Assembly (NCBI GenBank): GCA_001598975.1
Contig: BBXU01000914.1
Location: 1 to 16,218, forward strand
Source: Parachlorella kessleri
Lineage: Eukaryota; Chlorophyta; Trebouxiophyceae; Chlorellales; Chlorellaceae
DNA: 16,218 nt
Reading direction: 5' to 3'
Positions 1 through 9,426 of the stretch are shown here, piece after piece. Made by a program: the position numbers and the translations under genes. Positions within the stretch are counted from its first letter, which is position 1. Every line of letters begins with the position of its first letter. Below the pieces are notes generated by a model. The model was not told the origin of the DNA. It did not search any database and saw nothing but the letters and a program-made list of their open reading frames with translations.

Positions 1-182
1 ACAATCTGTTCCATGTAGCACAGCCTAGAACTTTCGAAAGGGCTGTCCTAGGCTTGGCAGAAACAACTAGATGGGGTGGTACGGGATGTCTACAAGCCAC
101 CAGCACGGCTGAGCATATTCCAACGTGGCCCTTGCGTGTGAGCATATATGACGAGCTCCCGTGCCGCCCTTTCCTGGCTCAG

Positions 183-3100
183 GAGGAGAACTTCAGTGAA
201 GCAGTGGCCAACGCACACAAAGTTTGGTCACCACCCAGCATACGTAAGTGCTCCCATATTCTTTTCCTCATGGAGGCCCCTAAGGCCCGGTTTACATCCC
301 TAAGACCTTTGTGTGTGCTGACGCCTGTATGGACACTAGCCTGGTTGGCCTGAGTGTCGGCAGCAGCGCCAGCGGGGGTTCTTTCACTTGTGTCAGCTCC
401 GCTGTGTGTCTCGCGCCGTGTTCCACTGCAAAAAGAAAGCGCGCCCCATCAAGACTGCCAGCTGGTGGTGGTGCTGCCTACACAGCCGTGCCTGCTGTCC
501 TTACTTGCGGTCCCCACCAGGAAGGCTCACTCACCATGCGTGATGGGTTACGTTAAGCTAGCCCTCCACGGCCCCCCATGCAGCCTCCGAGCTCCGCAGC
601 ATTCTGGAGGACGAGTGCTGCACCAGCCTGAGCGCCACGTCGTCAGACTTCTGGGTACTGGCTGCGGCCCTCAAGCGCTTCCTAGATGAGCACGGCACGC
701 TGCCCCTGGAGGTGGGTGGGGCGGGCAGGTGGCTTGATGTCATACTGCCCGGGAGGGGGGGGGGGGGGCTGCCACGGTAAAGGTGGGTGGCTGCCCTTGT
801 GAAGGCGGGTGGGGCGCGCAGGTGGCTTATTGCTGGGGTGGCTGCCCCTTTATAGGTGGGTGGGGCAGGTGGCTTACTGCTGGGGTAGGTGGCTGCCCTC
901 GTGAAGGTGGGTGGGGTGGTTGGCATGCTTGTGGGGGGGGGGGGGGGAGGGGCCACCCCCTTGGAGGCGGGTGGGGTGGATAGGGTTACTGCTGGGGTGG
1001 GTCGGCAAGGAAGGACCACCATGCGGGAGAGGAGGTAAGGCGGAGCACCCAGGGGAGGCAACCCGCGTAGGCCAGTCATAGACTATGCCGGGGCAGGGCA
1101 GCGGTCGGGGGCTGGCAGCCGGCAACAGGACTTGTGTGCCGGCGACTGTGTCACTGCCAAGTAGCTGGGAGCACAAATTCAAGAAACCGCCCAGTCTAGT
1201 CTCCTTTGTCCGTTGCATGTGCTTTGCTAAGGCACCTTTTGCATGGGGAGGTCTCTTGGGACAGAGTGCTATGTGTGCCTGCCTGGCTGGATGCCGCCTG
1301 TGCTGCCTCCCTGCTGCAGGGATCCATCCCAGACATGCATGCCAGCACGCAGCTGTACCTGGAGCTGCAGCGTGTCTACAGGGAAAAGGCAGAAGTGGAT
1401 GCTAGCCAGGGTAAGGCCGGCTTGGTGTCAGAAGTGCCAGACTTGAGCTAGAGTTTGCAGCCCTCAGTCAGTGACAAGCAATACAGACAGCGGTACCAAT
1501 CAGCAAAGCTAGCCAGGATGCGTTGGCAGGGGTCCACAATGGCTTCTTGGACGGTTGCTGGGTGGTTGTGTGCGCAATGGGGAAAGCCGTGCTTAGGAAA
1601 GACATCATATCTTCCTGGCCAAGGCCTTGTCCGTGGGCCGCGCGCTTCCACGACGGATTGGCTGCCTGACATCAACTTGCCAGCAGTCACTGTTGTTGGC
1701 TGCAGTCGAGGCGCACACACGGGAGCTGCTGCAGAGCGTGGGCCGGGAGCCCACATCCATCGCTCCAGCGGCTGTGAGGCACTTGTGCAAGAACGCCCGC
1801 TACCTCAGGTGGGCCAGGAGGAGACGCCTCTGACCCTCTTGAAGCCTGGCTGCTGGCTGGTGCTTCAGCCTGTTGCAGCGGGTGATCAGCTCCACCTCAG
1901 TGGGGCTCAACCACGCTTGGAGAGTACGGAAACTGGCGGGGCATGAGGGATGACAGCAGAGCTGTAAGTATGTTGGCACCTTTTGCAGTGCGTGGCACCC
2001 ATGGGCAGGCCATACCGGCTGCTGCCACCCACCCCCCCTGGCAACTTTGCATGTAAAAGACACCACCACCACCACCTGGTTCCCCCGTTGCTGCCCCCTG
2101 GCTCAGGGTTTTGCGGTGCCGGAGCTTGGCGGAGGAGACCAGCGCCTCCGGCTGCCACGCTGGAGCCCTCCGACAGGCGCTGGCGGGAGAAGACACCGCC
2201 GCCAATGCCATGCTGTACGTGCTGCTGCGGGCGGTGGACAGGTTCCGGCAGACGTACCAGCGCTATCCGGGGGTGTATGACAGGTGAGAGCGAGCAGGCG
2301 ACCATGCTCCTGCTGCGGCTGGTGGGTTCAGCCCTTCCATATCTGCTGCTGACGAGGTGTGCGACCGGTGCAAGGAATGCTGCTGCTGCTGTTCAAAGCA
2401 CATGGCTTGAAGGGGGACAAACAGGACATATTGTCAGGCAGCGGCACGCTGTTGCAAGGCCTCAAGTAGAATGGACAACCACTTGCTGTCCGGCCGCCTG
2501 CAGTGAGCTGGAGGAGGATGCTGCGCTGCTCAAGTCCACCGCACATGCGCTGATGGCAGAGTGCGGGGCAGCAGGGGCGGCTGTCAGCGACGACCTTGTT
2601 GCCGAGGTCTGCAGGTGGGTTCACCCACTGGCGTTGGGCTGGAGGCTGAGGAGTGAGGACGGACTCCATGCGTGTGAACCCGGCCACCGGCGCGAGGCTG
2701 GTCGTTAGGCAAGAAGTTATGCTGGCGTAGCACTTCTGCAACCCTGGCCTCAAGGTTTGCTTTGTTAGGGTTTGAACTGTTTACGGGTCAACCGCGGGTC
2801 CTGGGCAGTGCAGTTTTAGGTGGGCGGGGATACGCTGGGGATGCTGTGCTACTGACCAAGCCCCTGGCTGGTTTACTATCTGCCTCTTTTGCCGGTGCTA
2901 AGAGGGCTAACATCGTTTCTGCAGCCATCACTACCTGTCTACTAGGCAGTTTGGACAGAGGCATTCACCAAATGATTTGGACCAGGGCTGTGCTTTGCAC
3001 CATGCTGTGCCTGTACCACATGTCTTACCCTGCGGCTTGGCTCTGCCTACAGGTGGGGTGCTGGCGAGCTGCAGTGTGTGGCAGCCGTGGTTGGCGCCAT

Positions 3101-3206
3101 CGCCAGTCAGGAAGCCATCAAGCTCATCACTCACCAATTTGTGCCTGTGGGCGGGGTGCTCGTGTATAATGCCATGGCCTGCACAACGTCCGTGTTCAGC
3201 TTGTAG
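183..3206 (+). CDS. AXR1: NEDD8-activating enzyme E1 regulatory subunit (AXR1/APPBP1/NAE1/ULA1), C-terminal part
   Basis: Partner of ECR1/UBA3 in the heterodimeric E1 that adenylates NEDD8/RUB for transfer to cullins; the catalytic cysteine lies in the other subunit. Exons: 183-243, 584-711, 1320-1410, 1706-1808, 2107-2283, 2504-2614 and 3053-3206, all GT-AG with matching phases, giving 274 codons plus TAG at 3204-3206. Landmarks in order: EENFSEAVANAHKVW, FWVLAAALKRFLDEHG, GSIPDMHAS, LQRVYREKAE, ELLQSVGREP, RCRSLAEE, LLRAVDRFRQTYQRYPGVYD, EAIKLITHQF, VYNAMACTTSVFSL. These follow human NAE1 and plant AXR1 nearly block for block (NLPVRGTIPDM, LQNVYREKA, RAVDRFHKQQGRYPGV, EVIKIITKQF). The family is about 520-540 residues, so the N-terminal half lies off the left edge and bases 1-182 are read as intron. 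The family assignment is very firm; exact borders are hand-derived. Confidence 0.93.
711..1015 (+). repeat. G-rich minisatellite in the second AXR1 intron, starting at the exon border
   Basis: Irregular tandem array built from blocks such as GGTGGGTGGGGC, AGGTGGCTTA, CTGCTGGGGTGG and GTGGCTGCCCTYGTGAAGG. The longest shared block, GGYGGGTGGGGC followed by an AGGTGGCTT element, occurs at 711, 804 and 855. Two homopolymer G runs (755-768 and 933-947) interrupt the array. Nearly every unit holds several G runs of three or more, so the sense strand could form G-quadruplexes. The first unit contains the actual 5' splice site (GAG|GTGGGT at 709-717). The array fills about half of an otherwise gene-free 608-bp intron. 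Confidence 0.85.
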
Positions 3207-3662
3207 ATTGTTCAGTGCCGTTGTGCTGTCGACATTCTTTCTTCTTTGCTCATGTCTTCTTGAGTGTATTTGGCGTGCTCCTCTGCAAAGGCTGCACACC
3301 CAGCGTACAGCGAGGCGTACCAGCGGCAGCTTGGGCTCCCCTGCTAGAATAATCTGTAGCTGTGATGCTTGCCATGCAGCTGGGATACCTGCCATGCAGC
3401 CGTGGTTATTGCCATGGATAGAGCTCTGCTGACATACTGACAAAGCTAATCCGCCAGAGTAAGCACAGGGAAGACGCGGTCTGCATGCTGACCTGAGTTC
3501 TAGTGGGGCCCCTCAGCTTAGCGGGCGAACTCCCAGGAGAACATAGATTTGCTTGTTCTCATTGAGTTGCGGACAAGATAAGATTACAAAATCAACAGAC
3601 CCCTTCCTGTCACGTGCGTTTCCATCTCAACCCAATAGCCCCAGCTCCAAGGGCTGTGAAAT

Positions 3663-3667
3663 TGTAA
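3663..3667 (+). terminator. Candidate TGTAA polyadenylation signal for AXR1
   Basis: First TGTAA on the plus strand after the AXR1 stop, about 455 bases downstream, a normal 3'-UTR length for chlorophycean genes. The 3207-3839 gap holds no recognisable gene. It contains short imperfect repeats (TGCCATGCAG-like words at about 3370, 3392 and 3411) and presumably the 3' UTR of AXR1 and the promoter of the next gene. Confidence 0.5.
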
Positions 3668-3839
3668 GAAACCCCCTGGAATGACACGTGGCAGATCAGC
3701 ACATGTTTCAACCTGTCAAGTTGCAAGCAGACTCCTTGACTGCATACGGCGAGAAAGTGAAAGCCTGCAGCGGTGCTTGTTTTGAATGTGTTCCTCCGAC
3801 CTGCGGGCCTTTCCTCGCGTCCACACGAGCTGTGGCAAC

Positions 3840-5718
3840 ATGACAGCGGTGACAGAGTTAGCCGGGCAGCACACTGTGGCTTACAGAGTCTACAAGGAGG
3901 CCCGAAAGAGTGTCATCATGGCCCTCTCGCTGCTGCTGTTTCTTGGGGGCGGCCTTGCAGTGTTTGTGATGAAGATGCCGGCACTGCAGGTGCGTCAAGC
4001 CGCTCGGAGAAGTGGTGCTCAGCGAGGTTCATATTCTGCACAACTCAGATGCTGCGGCTTGGAGCAGTCAGCAGTGCTGGCAACCACCTAGTCTCAGTGT
4101 GTTGCTATATGTGCAGCCTGAGGAGAGGGAGGCCTTCCGTTACTTTCCGCCCAGGTCTGTCCACCACCTTGTGGCGCAGCGCGACGTCCTCTTGAACTAT
4201 GCAGCGGTGAACCCGGTAAGTGCTGGTAAACCCCTGGCCAACAGGCAAAGCACCTGTGGTTGCAAGACAGCAGGAGAACACTGGACGCATATGCGCGCAT
4301 GCCTCAGGTGGAGGTCCTTGCTTGCGTGTGCAGGTGTCAGTCTTGTCCGGGCTGTGCCTGTCGTACGTGCTGATGCAGACGTTTGCCATCCCTGGCACGC
4401 TCACGTTGAGCATCCTCTCAGGGGCGCTGTATGGCGTGAGGCGTGGCTGGCTATTGGTAGCAGGTGCGAATAGCTCCTGGGTATGAGGGTTGTGTGGCAG
4501 GCACATGTCCCTGTGGTTTTTCCTGGTAGCAAGCGCGCTGCAGTCTTTGCTGCCTGCCACCCCTTTAAATTGCATTGCCCACACCGTGCTTGCCAGCTCT
4601 CCACGAGCCACCACGTACATACTGCTCGTGCTGCTGTCCCTGCACTGAACTCACATACACCACCTACTGCCGCTCGCAAGCACACCTGTGGCCTGGCACC
4701 CAGCCTCCCTGACCCGCCTTGGGTACTTATGTGTGCCGCAGCGGTGAGCACGGTGGGCGCGTGCAGCTGCTACTGCCTGTCATGGCTGCTGGGCAACCGC
4801 CTGGCGCATGCCGTGTGGCCGGGGCAGCTTGAGCGGTACGGGGCAGAGGTGGCTGCCAGGCGGCGGGACATGCTCAACTACATTGTCTTCCTGCGCGTGA
4901 CCCCCATCCTCCCCAATACCTTCATCAACGTGGCGTCACCCATCGTGGGCGTACCCCTGATGCCTTTCACCCTAGGTGCGCCGGAGGGCTGCTTGCCCGA
5001 CAGGCATGGCATAGGCCATCCGACAGTTCTTTTGTGGCGCCATCCATCTAATGTCTGCTTGAGTTAGCCAGGCCTGGGGCATGGCAAGTACATGAGCAAT
5101 GGAGCGGAGACAGCGGCTTGAATGCCTGCAACTAGAATCTGTTTGCCACGGCACCTTGGGGCCGGTTGCATTATTTTGCGGGCCGCAAGCAGGCGATGGC
5201 AACTCGTATCCAACTCCCGGCTGCTGCCATGGTCTGTCTTCCCCGCAGGTACCCTGCTTGGTTGCCTGCCCAACAACTTTGTGGCGGTCAATGCCGGGAG
5301 CCGGCTGGGGGAGCTGCAATCATTGAGGGACCTCTACGACCCAAAGATGCTTGGGATAGGCGAGTTATGGCCCAACACTGGGGGTGTGCCCACAGCTGCG
5401 CTTCCTGTGCCGGTGGTTTGGTATAGGTGTTGTGCCCGATGTGAGGCGATGTAGTGTGCTGCAGTTCACATGAAGCCGTACATGTGTCTATCCTTCCATG
5501 CCACACCTTGCAGTGGGGTTGGGCAGGTGAGCCAGTGGAGGGTGGCCCTGCAGCGCCGCCCCCTGTGATCACGCCCTGTGCTTCACGCGTCCCATGGTCC
5601 CCTTGCCCCCTCTGCAGGGGTAGGAGTCGGACTGATCGCCTTGCTGCCCATCTTCTTGAAGCACAGGGCGCAGCGGCGGCAGAGGCGTGAAGCAGCTGCA
5701 CTGTGCAAGGCTGACTAA
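3840..5718 (+). CDS. TMEM41-like VTT-domain membrane protein (SNARE-associated/DedA superfamily)
   Basis: Predicted ER multi-pass protein; animal TMEM41B and VMP1 of this superfamily are phospholipid scramblases needed for autophagosome and lipoprotein formation. Exons: 3840-3989, 4117-4215, 4334-4463, 4742-4975, 5249-5359 and 5618-5718 (825 nt, 274 aa, TAA at 5716-5718). Landmarks: an N-terminal membrane segment at about 26-45, QTFAIPGTLTLSILSGALYG (98-117), GACSCYCLSWLLGN (132-145), the diagnostic FLRVTPILPNTFIN (176-189), GTLLGCLPNNFVAVNAG (205-221) and a basic tail KHRAQRRQRR. Length and block order match plant and human TMEM41. ATG 3840 is preferred because CAACATGAC fits algal initiation context; an in-frame ATG at 3786 would add 18 residues. 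All introns are GT-AG except the last, which I read as GC-AG (5360-5617). This reading restores the exact family length between GEL and LLP. Confidence 0.9.
5360..5617 (+). other. Probable GC-AG intron in the VTT gene
   Basis: Exon 5 ends ...GGGATAG and the intron starts GCGAGT, matching the AG|GCRAGT consensus of minor GC-AG introns; the 3' end is CCCTCTGCAG. The phase (one base before, two after) is preserved. A canonical GT donor in the same phase exists at about 5390 (GGGG|GTGTGC) but would insert 10 residues (roughly ELWPNTGGVG in place of V) into a segment whose length is constant between human and plant homologues. Confidence 0.75.
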
Positions 5719-5868
5719 CCACAGGGTGGGTTGTGGTTCTCATCACCAGGCGAACTGGCAGTGTAGTGTACTGAGGGTGTAGCTTTTAGCTATGGGGACT
5801 TGTCAGCTGCTTACCATCGCGTCCCCTTGTCAAGCTCTGTTACGGTCTTGAAATCTTTTGCGCTTCCT

Positions 5869-5873
5869 TGTAA
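5869..5873 (+). terminator. Candidate TGTAA polyadenylation signal for the VTT gene
   Basis: TGTAA about 150 bases after the TAA stop, in a T-rich stretch (CTTGTAAATTGTAC). It is the first such motif downstream on the plus strand. Confidence 0.55.
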
Positions 5874-6670
5874 ATTGTACTTGGGCCTAGTTACATGGTA
5901 ACCCCTTCTATTCCTTGGCTTCCTTTGGCTTGATTGTTTTGTGTGCGCTGGCTACTTTTTGTAACATGTCTTGAGTGCAAGTTCCCCTTCGCACATCGAT
6001 GCGCTATTGATTTTGCTGTGTGCATCTGGATCTCTGGCTTGACTTCGAGACAACTCTGTTGGGGCCCAGACTACCATGTTAGGTACATTGCCGCAGGGTG
6101 CATCAGCCTCAAGGTTTTAATGCAGCTGCTTTTACTGTTTTGTTCATGACGGCATAGACTGCGGTCTGAGATGGTGGTGCACCTGACTAAGGCGGCGTGC
6201 TTGTTCTTATACCTGTAGCGAAAATCTTGTAGTTGGTCAAGGTGGCGAGTAATCTTGTAACGTCTCGGAAAAGTCTTTCCATCGGAAAGGGACCCTGCTA
6301 CTTGGGCTAGTGCGGCAAGGTAGGCAGCAGCTGTGGACATGGTCTAGCAGGTTGCATTCGCAGCGGTCATATGTGCAATATCCAGTCGCTGGAGTCTGTT
6401 GGTGCATGGGCACTCGCCCGAACTTCAGGCTGCCTATCCTTACACCCTGCAGCGCTCATCAGACGAGGCCATTCCTGGGATTGTACCATGCGGCCGACTG
6501 CGGCCAGCACTGGACCAGAAAGCTGCCAGTTTGCAGGGCCGTTTGACCAGCCGTAGGGTTGTATTGTGTTGGAGTGAGTCGCCCACGCATGCAGACCATG
6601 CAACTGAGAGCCGGCCTGCAAACCCATCTGCACCTCCTTTCTTATTAGTTCCACCACTGAACAATCAAAC

Positions 6671-6675
6671 TTACA
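6671..6675 (-). terminator. Candidate TGTAA polyadenylation signal for RPL31
   Basis: TTACA on the plus strand reads TGTAA on the minus strand, about 330 bases beyond the RPL31 stop; it is the first such motif downstream of the gene. Confidence 0.5.
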
Positions 6676-7003
6676 AGGTGGCGTCCCAGCTACGTAAGTG
6701 CTGCACCCCGCGTGCAACACCGACAGGTGCAAGACACACTCTGGCAACCCTGCCACTGCTGCCTCAGAACCACAGTGAGCCAGAAGCACCGCAACAGGGC
6801 ACCGCCAGCTGGGTTCGATACAGCGACATCTGGGGCCTGCACAACGACCAAGGGTCTGCAAGAGACCCTAAACGCCGCCAGAAACGCCGCCCACACCAAC
6901 CGTTTGAAAGGCAAGGCCCACGCGAGGCCCAGCGCGATCCCCAGGCACGGAACCTGCCAGCTGGCTGCTGCGGCAGCTCCCCCCGCGAGGCGCGTGTGTG
7001 TGT

Positions 7004-7754
7004 TTATGCCTCCAGGACCACCACGCCCTTGCCCTTGCTGCTCTGGTCCTCGGCCAGGGTGACCAGGGAGAACATCTCCTCCTTCTCGTCGTCGTCCTCG
7101 TTGCGCTTGCGCTGGATCACAATGCGCAGGCGGTTGGGCACGTTCTTGATGCCCTGGCTCCACACAGCCTTGTTCAGCTTGACGTCCACGCGCACGTCGC
7201 TGGTCTTCATTTGTTGCTGCACCACCACAAGCAGGTCAAAGCAAGGTCAATACCCCGGATCAAGGTTAGCGACTACTTGCCAGTTCTGGACTTCCTGTGC
7301 CAGCCCAGTATACGGCCACCTGTCCCCAACATAGTCTGCGTGCCCCCCCCCCTCGCCCCGCCCCCAACGCACGGACAAACACACCCCTTCTTAATAAGCA
7401 CTGCCTACGTAATCTTGAGGATATCTCTAGCCCTCAGAGCTATGATGGCACACCTTGGAACCAAAGTGTCCCTGCCAAGAGTGGCAACTATGAGGGATAC
7501 CCCAGGCCAAGCCAGGCTGCCACTGCCCTGGTAGAGGATTGCCCCCGCCTGGTACCACCCCGGCCGCCGGCAGTGACGTGCATGACTCTCCCATGTCACG
7601 TACAACGTCGCCAGCCTACCTGGGCAAACTTCTTAATCTCCTTGATGGCCTTAGGAGCCCTCTTCTTGAAGGTTATGCCATGCAGCCTCTTGTGCAGGTT
7701 AATGGTATACTCGCGGGTCACCACCTCGGCGGAGCGAGACTTGTCCTTCGCCAT
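7004..7754 (-). CDS. RPL31: 60S ribosomal protein L31 (eL31)
   Basis: Cytosolic large-subunit ribosomal protein sited near the polypeptide exit tunnel. Exon 1 is 7754-7620 (45 codons) and exon 2 is 7216-7004 (70 codons plus TAA), separated by a 403-bp GT-AG intron in phase 0 (CAG|GTAGGC ... GGTGCAG|CAACAA). The protein is 115 residues: [20 protein letters not shown] at the N-terminus, then [53 protein letters not shown] and a short divergent tail ending VVVLEA. It aligns without gaps to human RPL31 from [10 protein letters not shown] through RKRNED; the N-terminus is a few residues shorter than in animals. The bases just before the ATG (CTGAGTGCAG|ATG) form a perfect 3' splice site, suggesting a 5'-UTR intron. 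The gene is head to head with the CNNM gene and converges with the VTT gene. Confidence 0.95.
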
Positions 7755-7836
7755 CTGCACTCAGACAGGCCCTGTCAGGCTCAGGGATGCGGCGGCCAGC
7801 TGAACGACGTGCACTGATAACAAGAGTCTGGCCCAC
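7755..7836 (-). other. Probable 5'-UTR intron of RPL31, abutting the start codon
   Basis: Read on the minus strand, CACCAAG|GTGGGC at 7837/7836 is a good 5' splice site and GTCTGAGTGCAG ends directly at the ATG at 7754. This gives an 82-base intron. An upstream ATG at about 7872 on this strand would not be in frame with the RPL31 start after splicing, so the coding start should remain at 7754. Confidence 0.5.
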
Positions 7837-7839
7837 CTT

Positions 7840-8130
7840 GGTGCTTTCCGCCGCCCGCAGCAAAAAAGGGCCATCCTGATGGTGGTGGCTGCTTTCAGTG
7901 TCTGGTTCCCGCCATACTAGTGAAGGATGTATGCTGGCACAGTGACAGCTTACACCTTACTGCTCCTCTCTTTCGCTTATAGTGGGCTCAAGGTTGCACT
8001 TCGGCGGGCACTTGAACGGGGCATGACATGACAGGGCGTTTGGACGCGCCAGTTGCGAAGGCTTAGGCCTGATAGCAAAGGAGGAGAGGCTTTAAAACTC
8101 CAGTCGTGCTTCCACTGAAGGGGCTCGGGA
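7840..8130. promoter_or_regulatory. Head-to-head promoter region of RPL31 (-) and the candidate CNNM first exon (+)
   Basis: About 290 bases lie between the inferred RPL31 5' exon and the plus-strand ATG at 8131. The only core-promoter-like element I can point to is an AT-rich TTTAAAA at about 8091-8097 on the plus strand; no clear TATA box lies upstream of RPL31. The assignment rests on gene orientation rather than on motifs. Confidence 0.35.
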
Positions 8131-8201
8131 ATGCCCCGGGAGTTTGGCAAGTTTGAGGAGCGTGGCTCTGTGCCAGGCCTCAACAGCAAGGGGGGCCCCA
8201 A
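8131..8201 (+). CDS. Candidate first coding exon of the CNNM gene
   Basis: ATG at 8131 opens a short reading frame beginning MPREFGKFEERGSVPGLNSK, with coding-like third positions (mostly C or G). Ending it at CCCAA|GTCAGT (8201/8202) leaves two bases, exactly the phase needed by the next exon at 9427, and would join to LATPNDDDDEGLDDF. The resulting hydrophilic N-terminus followed directly by a membrane segment is like plant DUF21-CBS proteins. Against it: the donor is weak, and the intron would be about 1.2 kb, far longer than its neighbours. A TATAAA at about 8740 and a 55-codon frame from ATG 8943 offer an alternative 5' end, but that frame has no donor in the right phase. The open frame continues to 8388 if unspliced, so a separate small gene is not excluded. 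Confidence 0.35.
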
Positions 8202-9426
8202 GTCAGTTGTTTATGCAGCGGTTAGTTACAGTTGCTTCAGTTGTGTATGGAAGGAGAGGGCAGCCGGCCCCTCACTGCTATGTAAAATTGAGGCACGAGG
8301 GGCAGGTGGGTGCCTCAGGTTGTGCGTTGGCAGCCTGGGGTTAACGAGCCATATGCTCCCCACTGCCATACAGTTCAAGCAGACCTGAGCTCTCTCACAT
8401 GCACAGCCATGTGTGCACCCAGTATTGCGATGCCACGTTGCCCTCGCTCGAGGGAATGCAACAGCACTGTGTAACTGTGATATGGTGGAGGATATCAAAT
8501 GTTCTGGTTAAGGGAAACATCAAGTGGTGTGGGGTCTGCGTGAGGGGTCCTTTTCACGCATGCAGCTTCTCCTAGGCTATGACTGTACCATTTCATGCCC
8601 AGGAAGACAACTCACCAGACTGGGCCAATCAGATGATATTGTGAACGGCTCAAAACCGTGATGAACGCTGCTGCTTCTGGACTGCAAGAGCCACTTGGCT
8701 GTCTCCGAGGTAGACATACTGCTGGCAAACTGCGCTGCCTATAAAGTGCCACATGGGGTCCAACTTGTCAGCCTTCAGCTGCCCCTGTGAAAGGCGGCAT
8801 TGTAGCTGACTCGAATTCGCACCTCAAACCTGGCTGCCTGGATTCAGAAGCTGCTGCAGCAGGACGTGTGCCAGTCTCACTTTGACAGGGATGCCACTGG
8901 ACTTGCTGTAGGAGGGGCTAGTGCTAACGAACCCTATGTAACATGAGGAGGCAGCGTTTGCTCCACTTCAAAGTCGGCGTGACCGCAACCTTGAGATCTG
9001 ACCACGGCAAGGACAGTGCAACGGTGACTGTGTGTGGGAGCCTGGCAAAGCGACAGTTGCGCATGACTCCGGCATGCTGCGGAATCTCGCGCCCAGAGAT
9101 CGCTGACTAATGATCAGTTTACAACAAAAGATGCTCCCGTCTGCCACCTCCCAGCTCCCCCACTACAATAACAGACCTGATTGACTGGGACGATGGTGAC
9201 AGGGGTGTACGCTATGACATGACTGTAGCAGTGTGCACATAGTTTTGCAGGCACACAGTACTCTCCGCCACCCATGGGAGTCCCGATAGCAGGCTGGCTA
9301 ACAATAGCCTTGGCGCATTCCCACAGCTGGGCCAGGTATTTTTGAGCACAAGGTCGCAGCCCAGCACCAGGGGTGAACTTGCCTTCATGATGATTGGCGG
9401 CTTTTCGAACGGCGTCTGAGGTGCAG
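8202..9426. other. Region before the first secure CNNM exon: long intron or 5' flank
   Basis: No recognisable gene on either strand. It contains a TATAAAG at about 8740 on the plus strand and several short open frames without family similarity. The region ends in GAGGTGCAG, a good 3' splice site for the exon at 9427. In the exon's frame a stop at 9374-9376 excludes any in-frame ATG between it and the exon, so the start codon must lie further upstream. Confidence 0.5.

Larger units (their letters stand above)
5719..7003. other. Convergent intergenic region between the VTT gene and RPL31
   Basis: No gene recognised. Plus-strand TGTAA at 5869-5873 (and 5959-5963, 6256-6260) can serve the VTT gene; TGTAA on the minus strand (TTACA at 6671-6675 and 6440-6444) can serve RPL31. 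Open stretches here, including a long plus-strand one at 6399-7334, have no recognisable domains and overlap the RPL31 3' UTR and last exon in antisense, so I read them as chance. Confidence 0.6.

Noticed and set aside
558..1218. Pro-rich minus-strand frames with repeated PPPPPPT-like segments
   Set aside because: They are the antisense reading of the G-rich minisatellite in the AXR1 intron; the repeats keep frames open by composition.
1907..2708. Long open frames on both strands over 1907-2708, including a 241-codon plus-strand frame
   Set aside because: They overlap AXR1 exons at 2107-2283 and 2504-2614 in other frames and include intron sequence; the AXR1 exons are explained by homology.
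5934..6149. A 71-codon hydrophobic, Cys-rich plus-strand frame after the VTT gene
   Set aside because: It sits in a T-rich 3' flank with several TGTAA signals; hydrophobic Cys/Leu/Phe content follows from T-richness, and no initiation context or homology is seen.
6399..7334. A 311-codon plus-strand open frame between the VTT gene and RPL31
   Set aside because: It lies antisense to the RPL31 3' UTR, last exon and part of its intron. Its translation has no domain, the composition is irregular (Ser/Arg/Thr runs that mirror the antisense codons), and no splice or start context supports it.
8943..9109. A 55-codon plus-strand frame from ATG 8943 as the CNNM first exon, downstream of a TATAAA at about 8740
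   Set aside because: No donor in it leaves the two bases required by the exon at 9427, and its peptide has no similarity to anything I recognise. It is kept only as a less likely 5' end.
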